Positions 1 through 4,583 of a DNA stretch of 7,576 nt are shown here, piece by piece (within the stretch, counting starts at the first letter, position 1; each line of letters begins with the position of its first letter). Location of the stretch: NCBI GenBank assembly GCA_002779235.1, contig PEXD01000047.1:1-7576 (forward strand), given 5' to 3'. The DNA comes from Candidatus Woesearchaeota archaeon CG07_land_8_20_14_0_80_44_23 (GTDB lineage Archaea > Nanobdellota > Nanobdellia > Woesearchaeales > 0-14-0-80-44-23). The notes beneath the pieces are model-generated. The model saw only the letters and a list, made by a program, of their open reading frames with translations. It made no database searches and had not been told where the DNA came from. Both the position numbers and the translations under genes were made by a program.

Positions 1-70
1 AATCCGCGATTAAGAGAGCGTCCGGTCAAACTCCGGACTTTAGTCCGGAGTAGGACGCTCTCAGCGGATT
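1..70. repeat. Nested imperfect hairpin (three stacked stems)
   Basis: Three pairs of perfectly complementary arms nest around one centre: 1-7 with 64-70 (AATCCGC/GCGGATT), 14-23 with 53-62 (GAGAGCGTCC/GGACGCTCTC), and 30-39 with 42-51 (ACTCCGGACT/AGTCCGGAGT). The left-hand linkers are six bases each (GATTAA and GGTCAA) and face a single A on the other side, so every bulge lies on one strand. A run of five T follows at 69-73, so on the plus strand this could act as an intrinsic terminator for a gene left of the window. It could equally be a structured RNA leader, a hairpin repeat element or a mobile-element end. The outer stem touches the window edge and may be longer. The fold is certain at sequence level; the role is unknown. 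Confidence 0.75.
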
Positions 71-78
71 TTTATGAT
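69..78 (+). promoter_or_regulatory. Possible TATA element of the Nudix gene
   Basis: The sequence TTTTTATGAT lies about 23 bases before the ATG at 97, slightly closer than the other TATA elements here. It overlaps the T run after the edge hairpin. No Shine-Dalgarno motif precedes the ATG, so leaderless transcription is plausible. The call rests on position and A/T richness only. Confidence 0.3.
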
Positions 79-96
79 TCTTAATTACATAACCAT

Positions 97-519
97 ATGG
101 ACTGGGCACAGTTTGATAGAGGGGTATTTTTGCTTAATGTTCTAGGCATCGTATATAATCCTAAAACCCGACAAATTTTAATTGGCAAAAGAGAAAATGA
201 TCCTTACATAAAGGAACTCTCTTGGACATTCCCCCGAGGAAGACCTGCTTACAAAGAAGATTTAGAATTTTACTTAAAACATGAAATCAAAATTAAAACA
301 GGACTCAATGTTGATGTTAAGAAAGTAGTTTTCGCTAAAACTTATTCAGAAAAAAGAGAGTTCCTTTCAATTTATTTTTATTGCGAAGTTATTAGTGGAG
401 AAGAAAAAGCAGGAGAAAAATTTGTCGAGATAAAATGGGTAAAACCAACAGAAGTGCAAAAATACTTTACTACTTCTTTACACCCCAAATTATTGGAATA
501 TCTGAAAACATTAGAATAA
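97..519 (+). CDS. Nudix-fold protein with a degenerate Nudix box
   Basis: This 140-residue protein has the length and layout of a small Nudix domain: an N-terminal strand region, then a Trp-Thr-Phe-Pro-Arg-Gly segment (43-48), then a helix that fits the Nudix-box spacing. Against G-x5-E-x7-R-E-U-x-E-E-x-G-U it keeps G48, E54, E63, I64, G69 and L70. It has H62 in place of Arg, and I66 and K67 in place of the last two Glu. In active Nudix enzymes those two Glu help bind the catalytic metal, so hydrolysis of nucleoside diphosphate derivatives is doubtful; a binding role or another metal arrangement is possible. The start at 97 is the first ATG and sits close behind a possible TATA element. The gene lies alone between the edge hairpin and a G+C-rich island, in A+T-rich DNA. 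Fold assignment is fairly sure; activity and substrate are not known. Confidence 0.8.
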   Translation: MDWAQFDRGVFLLNVLGIVYNPKTRQILIGKRENDPYIKELSWTFPRGRPAYKEDLEFYLKHEIKIKTGLNVDVKKVVFAKTYSEKREFLSIYFYCEVISGEEKAGEKFVEIKWVKPTEVQKYFTTSLHPKLLEYLKTLE

Positions 520-520
520 C

Positions 521-616
521 GGCGGGCTATGGCGGACTTTCTCGCTATCGCTCGAACACGCTGCGCTTTCAGTCGCTTCGCTCCTTTGGGGTACATAACA
601 GCGCATACGTTGTGCG
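521..616. repeat. G+C-rich island with CGCT pairs at 15-16-base period
   Basis: Directly after the Nudix stop codon the composition changes to G+C-rich for about 100 bases. CGCT occurs at 543, 549, 559, 564, 574 and 579, giving three imperfect units of 15-16 bases, each with two CGCT copies. A weak inverted pair follows (593-599 with 609-615; five Watson-Crick pairs and one G-T), and the right arm can also pair with 602-607. A long frame runs through the island, but its translation is low-complexity and lacks protein character, so I treat the island as noncoding. It may be a dispersed intergenic repeat or recombination site. Confidence 0.5.
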
Positions 617-649
617 AAATGCCCATTCCAGGTGGCAAAAAGAAAGCTT

Positions 650-658
650 TTTATATAT
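650..658 (+). promoter_or_regulatory. TATA element of the 130-residue protein gene
   Basis: TTTATATAT is centred 25 bases before the ATG at 679. That places the expected transcription start at or next to the start codon, so the mRNA would be leaderless. No Shine-Dalgarno motif is seen. The element supports the ATG at 679 over the one at 529. Confidence 0.6.
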
Positions 659-678
659 GTTATTATTACATAGTTATT

Positions 679-1071
679 ATGAAAATCCGCTTAAATAGAA
701 AATATTTGGATGATAGCCTCGTAGGTATATTTGAACTACAAGTAGAGCCAACTAGAGTGGCCTTTGTTCCTAAGGATGAAGGTGATACTGCAATCGGTGA
801 ACGCGGACTTCCCGAATACATTTTAGCTTACAAAGAAAAAATTCCGACACAAATTGATGAGCCTGAACTTTTTGGTATACCGCACCAAGAAGAAGTGAAA
901 CAAAAAATAATTCATAATCTCGACTATTCGGATCCATACGAGCAACCAACAGAGCTCTGGCTAAAATACCAAAAGGCAACCGTAATCTTAATTACAGAAA
1001 AGAAAGATGATGAATTTAGAGAGAAAAACAAAAATTTGAAAGAGCGAATTGAAGCTTTATATGTAGAATAG
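679..1071 (+). CDS. Hypothetical protein, 130 residues
   Basis: I do not recognise this protein. It is soluble-looking, with no membrane segment or signal peptide, and rich in charged residues. The first 50 residues look like beta strands (LVGIFELQVE, RVAFVP, YILAYKEK). A middle segment is rich in Pro, Glu and Asp, and residues 92-127 look helical, with a Lys/Glu-rich end. The frame stays open upstream to an ATG at 529, but that part covers the G+C-rich island and has poor protein character. The ATG at 679 follows a TATA element at the right distance, so I chose it. It is convergent with the DUF5678-like gene across a 215-base gap and shares the low G+C of the left part. It is real as a gene because of its promoter, length and ordinary composition; its function is unknown. 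Confidence 0.65.
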   Translation: MKIRLNRKYLDDSLVGIFELQVEPTRVAFVPKDEGDTAIGERGLPEYILAYKEKIPTQIDEPELFGIPHQEEVKQKIIHNLDYSDPYEQPTELWLKYQKATVILITEKKDDEFREKNKNLKERIEALYVE

Positions 1072-1286
1072 CGTTATTCATTCGCACTCAATTTTTTGAA
1101 AGAAATTCTTTGATTTTCTTTGAAAGCTTGTATAACAGCAATTAAGAAGCAAATCTTCACATTCGCTCGATTCGACTTAAATTTTTACTTCATAAAAACT
1201 TCTTTTAATCACATATGCTTTGATAAACAGTATTTTTGAGAATTAGCATGAATATTTATAACGGCCTTCCAAATATCTCTTTAGAA
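1072..1286. other. Convergent intergenic gap, mostly A+T-rich
   Basis: This stretch lies between two convergent genes. It holds a run of six T at 1092-1097 and, just after it, a short palindrome at 1099-1111 (AAAGAA-A-TTCTTT). Both could end transcription of the plus-strand gene, since archaeal intrinsic termination relies mainly on T tracts. A small CG-containing patch at about 1164-1178 (TCGCTCGATTCG) faintly recalls the island at 543-588. I see no open frame with coding character and no tRNA-like fold. Confidence 0.5.
1092..1097 (+). terminator. T-tract terminator candidate
   Basis: A run of six T, 21 bases after the stop codon of the 130-residue protein gene, is followed by a small palindrome. 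It fits the T-rich intrinsic terminators of archaea. The call is made from sequence pattern only. Confidence 0.4.
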
Positions 1287-1580
1287 TTAGTTTAACTTGT
1301 CTTCCAAATCTTTCAAATATTTCGCTGGAATTATAACAGGTTTTCCATATTTACCATATTTAATATATTCTTGACTTATTTCTCTAATAAGCATAGAAAC
1401 ATTTCCATATGCTTCATAACCCGCTTCAGCTGCTTCTCCTAAACTATTCCAGAATCCTAAAGGTTCTTTTCCTGCAAAAACAGTCCATTTTCCTTCATGC
1501 TGTTTCAACATGTCTGGTAACAAATTCATATAAGAATCAATATAACTCTCCAATTCAGATCTTACTTTTTTATCTTCCAT
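1287..1580 (-). CDS. Small DUF5678-like protein, 97 residues
   Basis: The core (about residues 24-66) reads as a helix ending in Leu-Lys-Gln-His, then Glu-Gly-Lys-Trp, a hydrophobic strand, Gly-Lys-Glu, and Gly-Phe-Trp-x-Ser-x-x-Glu-Ala-x-x-Ala-Gly-Tyr-Glu-x-(Tyr/Phe)-Gly. From memory this matches small proteins of the DUF5678 type found in archaea and bacteria, in which a beta hairpin ('what this protein carries') precedes an Ala/Gly helix. Their function is not established, and some are thought to sit beside toxin-antitoxin-like or mobile genes. Nothing here shows a partner gene. The ATG at 1580 lies 25-26 bases behind a strong TATA element, so the mRNA is probably leaderless. No membrane segment is visible. 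The base composition is A+T-rich like the rest of the left part. Family call is moderate, function unknown. Confidence 0.7.
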   Translation of the reverse strand: MEDKKVRSELESYIDSYMNLLPDMLKQHEGKWTVFAGKEPLGFWNSLGEAAEAGYEAYGNVSMLIREISQEYIKYGKYGKPVIIPAKYLKDLEDKLN

Positions 1581-1600
1581 TAATGCCAGTAATTAAAACT

Positions 1601-1610
1601 AATATATAAT
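1601..1610 (-). promoter_or_regulatory. TATA/BRE promoter of the DUF5678-like gene
   Basis: On the minus strand ATTATATATT is centred about 25 bases before the start codon and is preceded by a purine-rich stretch (GGAAAAA) in the place of the TFB recognition element. This is the clearest TATA/BRE pair in the left part and implies a leaderless transcript. Confidence 0.6.
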
Positions 1611-1661
1611 TTTTTCCAAAATTGTGCTTATATTGACTTCGTTAAATCGCATTCGTTATAG

Positions 1662-1666
1662 AAAAA
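1662..1666 (-). terminator. Weak T-tract terminator candidate after lrp-like gene
   Basis: Read on the minus strand, five T occur about 40 bases after the regulator's stop codon, with another T/A-rich stretch around them. There is no convincing stem. This is the only visible stop signal before the next promoter. Confidence 0.25.
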
Positions 1667-1704
1667 GTATTTTTAGGAAGCAGTATGAATCCCCCGGTTT
1701 TACT

Positions 1705-2160
1705 CTACGGGCTGGTTTGCTCTTTTGAGAGGAATGCTTCCTGCTTTATCTCGCTTAGGATGTAGTGCCCCTCTGCAGCAACTGCTCCCTGCTCCTTCAG
1801 GCGCTCCTGAAAATCTTCCATTTCAGACATGCTGCGGAAGACCATCTCAGCATAGAAGTCAAAGCCGTTGTTTATCCTCATAAGGGTGTTTGTGCGCGGA
1901 TACATGAGCAGGAAATCCTTCAGTTCATCCTTTGCTGACTCGCTGCTCTTTATCATGTAGCACACCCTTAGCAAGTAGCCCATCTTTGAGAAGTCCAGAA
2001 GGGTTGCATACCTCTTTATGACAGGGCCCTCCATCTGGCTTATCCTGTCAAATATTGTTGACACTGGAATCCCGAGCTCCCTTGAGATGAGCGCAATGCT
2101 TTTCCTTGAATTTGTTCTCAGTTCCCTGACAAGCTGTATATCTCTTTCATTGAGTTTCAT
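1705..2160 (-). CDS. Lrp/AsnC-family transcriptional regulator
   Basis: This 151-residue protein has the two-part layout of the feast/famine regulators. An N-terminal winged helix-turn-helix (about 3-55) includes Leu-Asn-Glu-Arg-Asp at the start and a recognition helix around 32-43 (PVSTIFDRISQM). A linker with Val-Ile-Lys-Arg-Tyr and Asp-Phe-Ser-Lys-Met-Gly-Tyr leads into an alpha-beta RAM-type ligand and oligomer domain (about 63-142). Family members bind short palindromes as dimers or octamers and often respond to amino acids; the ligand cannot be read here. Start: ATG preceded five bases upstream by GGTGAG, which matches the archaeal anti-Shine-Dalgarno. A palindrome of the right size for this family lies just upstream, so autoregulation or control of the membrane-protein genes upstream is plausible. 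Family is near certain; targets are inferred. Confidence 0.9.
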   Translation of the reverse strand: MKLNERDIQLVRELRTNSRKSIALISRELGIPVSTIFDRISQMEGPVIKRYATLLDFSKMGYLLRVCYMIKSSESAKDELKDFLLMYPRTNTLMRINNGFDFYAEMVFRSMSEMEDFQERLKEQGAVAAEGHYILSEIKQEAFLSKEQTSP

Positions 2161-2165
2161 TTTTT

Positions 2166-2171
2166 CTCACC
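2166..2171 (-). promoter_or_regulatory. Shine-Dalgarno site of the lrp-like gene
   Basis: GGTGAG on the minus strand ends five bases before the ATG at 2160. It supports this start and shows that the gene has a short leader, unlike its leaderless neighbours. Confidence 0.6.
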
Positions 2172-2184
2172 GCTGTTTTTTCCA

Positions 2185-2195
2185 ATTATAATCTT
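2185..2195 (-). promoter_or_regulatory. TATA element of the lrp-like gene
   Basis: AGATTATAATT on the minus strand is centred about 30 bases before the ATG. The predicted transcription start is a few bases upstream of the ATG, near the Shine-Dalgarno site, so the exact leader is unclear. Confidence 0.4.
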
Positions 2196-2208
2196 TTGCA
2201 TTAAAATT

Positions 2209-2223
2209 CCGGAAGATTTCCGG
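2209..2223. promoter_or_regulatory. 15-bp palindrome, candidate Lrp-type operator or terminator
   Basis: CCGGAA and TTCCGG form perfect 6-base arms around a 3-base centre. The site starts two bases after the stop codon of the upstream membrane-protein gene and lies about 26 bp (centre to centre) upstream of the regulator's TATA element. Lrp-family operators, including the archaeal activator Ptr2 sites, are typically 13-15 bp palindromes with an A/T-leaning centre. On the minus strand it is followed by AATTTT, so a terminator hairpin for the upstream gene is an equal alternative. Confidence 0.5.
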
Positions 2224-2224
2224 C

Positions 2225-3061
2225 TCATTTGAAGAGTATTGTCTGGCACATCCCAATCTTGTATGCACTGTCCAGTTTTATGCTGACAAAATAGTTTCCG
2301 TAAGCGCTTTTCACTTCGGTGTAGAGCTGGCTGTCTTTTGTCAGATAAAATTTTGGAGCATCAGAGAGTTCGCCGTTATCAATGCTGCCGTCAATCAGCA
2401 TGTCTATTGAGTTTATTGCAGGTATGTCCAGCACAGCGGCATCCTTGAGGCGCTGGTAGAGCAACAGCCACTGTTCAAGGTTTGTGTCAAGGCGCTCCAT
2501 TGTTGGAATCGCCTTTTTCATAGTCGGGCTGTCTTCTGTCAACACATTGTAAAATTTTGATTTTAAAAATGAAATAATTTCCTCTTTGCTTTTTGGGCTT
2601 GGGCTTTTGTATTCTAATGCAGTATCATTCAGCATAATCCTGTCATAGCCGAAAACCATGATTTCAAGAGGCACTTTTCCGGGAAAGCTATGCTCTGATA
2701 TTTCTCTTTCAAGAGTTCTGATGAGTTCTGGATAATCAGCCGAGCCCCTGCTGCTGATTGCCTGCTCAAGAGCGCTTGAGTAGCTCTGATAAAGGGGGCT
2801 TTTGCTAATCATCATCTGCTTGTAATCTGGAGTGTGGAACCATCCGACAACGCAGGAAAGCCCTACAACAGAAACAGTCAGTGCTGTAAACCATGCCCTT
2901 TTTCTTTTTCTGATTTTCTTGTTCTTGTTTTCTTCTTCCCTTATTTTTCTAAGTAGCCTGCTGGGTTCCTGCTCTTCATGCTTTTCTTTATATTCTGCAA
3001 GGACTGCTGATGCCTCTGATTTCGCCTCGGCTATCAGCTTTTCCAGCTCTTTCTCTTCCAT
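2225..3061 (-). CDS. Single-pass membrane protein, paralogue B (no long linker)
   Basis: I do not recognise a named family. The 278-residue protein has a charged cytoplasmic helix (1-56, many Glu/Lys) ending in a Lys/Arg-rich cluster (47-55), one membrane segment (about 57-75), then a large domain placed outside the membrane by the positive-inside rule. The last 115 residues (about 165-278) match the C-terminal domain of its neighbour: 24 of 39 residues are identical around the core LIDG..DNGELS..PKFY..T and YTEVKS.YGNY. The first 20 residues are also alike (Glu-Leu-Glu-Lys..., Glu-Ala-x-x-Val-Leu). It lacks the Ala/Lys/Glu-rich linker and carries instead a different 90-residue middle part (76-164). 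The ATG is 27 bases behind a TATA element in the repeated promoter, implying a leaderless mRNA. It is probably a cell-envelope protein; its job is unknown. Confidence 0.75.
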   Translation of the reverse strand: MEEKELEKLIAEAKSEASAVLAEYKEKHEEQEPSRLLRKIREEENKNKKIRKRKRAWFTALTVSVVGLSCVVGWFHTPDYKQMMISKSPLYQSYSSALEQAISSRGSADYPELIRTLEREISEHSFPGKVPLEIMVFGYDRIMLNDTALEYKSPSPKSKEEIISFLKSKFYNVLTEDSPTMKKAIPTMERLDTNLEQWLLLYQRLKDAAVLDIPAINSIDMLIDGSIDNGELSDAPKFYLTKDSQLYTEVKSAYGNYFVSIKLDSAYKIGMCQTILFK

Positions 3062-3122
3062 GCATCATAAACAGGGCAAATGATTTTATAAGCATTAACC
3101 AAGAAAAATTGAAGGATTTTCA
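3056..3122 (-). repeat. 67-bp promoter repeat, copy B
   Basis: This segment matches 4111-4177 at 66 of 67 bases; the one difference is at 3068. On the minus strand it holds a T run (five T), then a TATA element, then the ATG and the second codon of the membrane-protein gene. It begins four bases after the stop codon of the upstream paralogue. Similarity stops abruptly on both sides. Confidence 0.95.
3084..3092 (-). promoter_or_regulatory. TATA element of membrane protein B
   Basis: CTTATAAAA on the minus strand is centred 27 bases before the start codon, the usual archaeal distance to the transcription start, so the mRNA should be leaderless. It lies inside the 67-bp repeat. Confidence 0.65.
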
Positions 3123-3126
3123 ACTT

Positions 3127-4116
3127 TTAATTTCCTCCGAACAAAAGCTTTTTTGCAAGGTCGCATTTTTCGTTGTAGATGGCCCAGTTGCCGCTCACAT
3201 TTTTAATTGCGAGCTTGACAACGTAGTTGCCGTAGGAGCTTTTCAGCTCAGTGTAGATGGCTGCCCTGTCTGTTGTCATGTAGAATTTTGGGATGTTGCT
3301 CAGCTCCCCGTTTGAGAGGGTGCCGTCAACCAGGGTGGCAAGTGAATCTGCCTGCTCGGATGTGAGCACGTCAACTGCCCTGAGCATGGTGTAAAACTGA
3401 GTCCATTCTGTCTTGCTCACGTATTTCTTGTACATGCTTGGGAGATACTGCTGAAGGCTCTGGCTGTCCGGGGTGAAAATGCTGTCAAACCTGGACTGCA
3501 GCTCCTTCTCAAAAGCAGATTTCTTCTGCGCAGCTGTGAGGGCTGCCTTCTGCTCTGCCTGCTTTTTTTCAGCTGCTGCTTTTTGTTGCGCAGCTTTTTC
3601 TGCAGCCGCCTTCTGCTCTGCTGCTTTCTCCGCCGCTATCCTTTCAGCTTCTTTTTTCTCAGCTGCTATTTTTTCTGCTTCTTTTTCGGCAGCTATTCTC
3701 TCTGCTTCTTTTCTTTCATCTGCTGCTTTTTCTGCATCTGATTGATTCTGCGTAACAATTATTTCTTCGTTGTCCTGCTGAACTGCCGGCTCTGCTGAGG
3801 GAGTTACGTATGCGTCTTTTTTTAGCGAATCCTGAAAGGGCGGTGAATAGATAATATTGTTGTCTTTAATGTAATCTGCAATCTCAGACGCTTTTTCTTT
3901 TACAAATTCAGACGCCCTTCTTGCAACATAGGGGATTTGCGGGTAGAAAGCCCAGATTGATGCGCCTATAAGCCCCGCTATGATAAGGTTCCTCGCCCTT
4001 TTATTCCATCTCTGCCTTATCTTGTATTTCCCAGCATCCTGCTTGAGTGCTTCCAGGACAGAATCTGCTTCTTTTCTAGATTCAGACACAATCCTCTCAA
4101 GCTCGCCTGTTTCCAT
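3127..4116 (-). CDS. Single-pass membrane protein with TolA-like linker, paralogue A
   Basis: This 329-residue protein has a short charged cytoplasmic helix (1-42, ending in a basic cluster), one membrane segment (about 43-58, LIIAGLIGASIWAF), and then an external region by the positive-inside rule. Residues 62-125 are polar. Residues 126-205 are low-complexity Ala/Glu/Lys (units like AERIAAEK and QKAAAEKA), expected to form a long rigid helix or coiled coil, as in bacterial TolA. Residues 205-329 form a C-terminal domain shared with the next gene (core LVDG..SNGELS..PKFY and IYTELKS.YGNY). The layout suggests a membrane-anchored arm reaching a distal target, but the TolA likeness is compositional and no homology is claimed. 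The ATG is 27 bases behind the TATA element of the repeated promoter. No enzyme motif is visible. It is clearly a real gene; function unknown. Confidence 0.8.
   Translation of the reverse strand: METGELERIVSESRKEADSVLEALKQDAGKYKIRQRWNKRARNLIIAGLIGASIWAFYPQIPYVARRASEFVKEKASEIADYIKDNNIIYSPPFQDSLKKDAYVTPSAEPAVQQDNEEIIVTQNQSDAEKAADERKEAERIAAEKEAEKIAAEKKEAERIAAEKAAEQKAAAEKAAQQKAAAEKKQAEQKAALTAAQKKSAFEKELQSRFDSIFTPDSQSLQQYLPSMYKKYVSKTEWTQFYTMLRAVDVLTSEQADSLATLVDGTLSNGELSNIPKFYMTTDRAAIYTELKSSYGNYVVKLAIKNVSGNWAIYNEKCDLAKKLLFGGN
3517..3740 (-). repeat. Low-complexity Ala/Lys/Glu coding repeat
   Basis: This stretch encodes residues of about 126-200 of paralogue A. Short units of Ala-Glu-Lys and Ala-Glu-Arg-Ile-Ala-Ala recur with imperfect spacing, and the DNA repeats GCTTCTTTT- and GCAGC-like blocks. 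Such tracts can change length by slippage, so the linker may vary between strains. Confidence 0.7.
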
Positions 4117-4177
4117 GCATCAGAAACAGGGCAAATGATTTTATAAGCATTAACCAAGAAAAATTGAAGGATTTTCA
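4111..4177 (-). repeat. 67-bp promoter repeat, copy A
   Basis: This is the second copy of the segment at 3056-3122 (one difference, at 4123). It lies between the PPOX-like gene and paralogue A, starts 30 bases after the PPOX-like stop codon, and ends with the ATG and second codon of paralogue A. Confidence 0.95.
4139..4147 (-). promoter_or_regulatory. TATA element of membrane protein A
   Basis: This is the same CTTATAAAA element, again centred 27 bases before the start codon. It gives paralogue A its own promoter, separate from lysS, and implies the same leaderless expression as paralogue B. Confidence 0.65.
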
Positions 4178-4207
4178 CAAATCAGATGCTGGAAACCTGT
4201 AATTTTT

Positions 4208-4582
4208 CTAAGCCAGCTTCTTTATCCTGCTGATAGTTACGAGAATCACACCCTTGCACGGCTCTCCTTTATTCTCGGGAATTCTCTTAATTGCCTCATA
4301 CCACCTGCCTTTTTTGAAATATTTGGCGCTTCCTCTCAATTCATAGCCAGAGGCATTTTCTTCCCAATCCCTGTTCCAGACTACGAATGCAACATTTTTG
4401 TTACGCATTATGTTTTTATAAGTCTCAGCCATGTAGTTGTCAGTTATCAGAACCTGATTTTTTGAAACAACCTTTACAAATCCGACAGCAATGCAGTGGG
4501 GCTTTCCGAATTCATCAACTGTTGCCAGCGCCATTGCATTTTTTTCAATCAGTTTTTTGATGCCCGCACTTATCTCTGCCAT
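4208..4582 (-). CDS. PPOX-like FMN-binding split-barrel protein
   Basis: This protein is 124 residues from the chosen start. The N-terminal helix (Ile-x-x-Leu-Ile-Glu-Lys-Asn) is followed by Ala-Leu-Ala-Thr-Val-Asp-x-x-Gly-Lys-Pro-His and Gly-Phe-Val-Lys-Val, then Leu-Ile-Thr-Asn/Asp-x-Tyr-Met, then an Asn-Val-Ala-Phe-Val-Val strand and a final strand set (Tyr-Glu-Leu-Arg-Gly-Ser-Ala-Lys-Tyr, Gly-Val-Ile-Leu-Val). This is the pattern of small pyridoxamine-phosphate-oxidase-like flavin proteins. These bind FMN or F420 and reduce or oxidise varied small molecules; the substrate cannot be inferred, and true PNPOx activity is not implied. The start at 4582 is one base after the lysS stop codon and matches the family's usual N terminus. 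A longer start at 4603 would overlap lysS. It is probably translationally coupled to lysS. Confidence 0.85.
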   Translation of the reverse strand: MAEISAGIKKLIEKNAMALATVDEFGKPHCIAVGFVKVVSKNQVLITDNYMAETYKNIMRNKNVAFVVWNRDWEENASGYELRGSAKYFKKGRWYEAIKRIPENKGEPCKGVILVTISRIKKLA

Positions 4583-4583
4583 T

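Noticed and set aside
1..70. tRNA gene or tRNA-like element
   Set aside because: The 7-bp outer stem and a GGTCAAA stretch recall an archaeal tRNA-Leu, but there is no T arm, the would-be anticodon loop has the wrong size, and the stems nest rather than form a cloverleaf.
1..70. Integron attC site
   Set aside because: The one-sided bulges resemble attC, but the flanking RYYYAAC and GTTRRRY core sequences are absent.
529..678. In-frame N-terminal extension of the 130-residue protein to the ATG at 529
   Set aside because: It runs through the CGCT-periodic island, its translation is Cys/Arg/aromatic-rich and without protein character, and a well-placed TATA element supports the ATG at 679.
850..1020. 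C-box-like sequences (TTGATGA, ATGATGA) of a C/D guide RNA
   Set aside because: They lie inside the 130-residue coding region and no D box is at a suitable distance.
3473..3745. Plus-strand frame rich in Ser, Ala, Phe and Cys opposite the linker
   Set aside because: It is the antisense shadow of the Ala/Lys/Glu repeat of membrane protein A.
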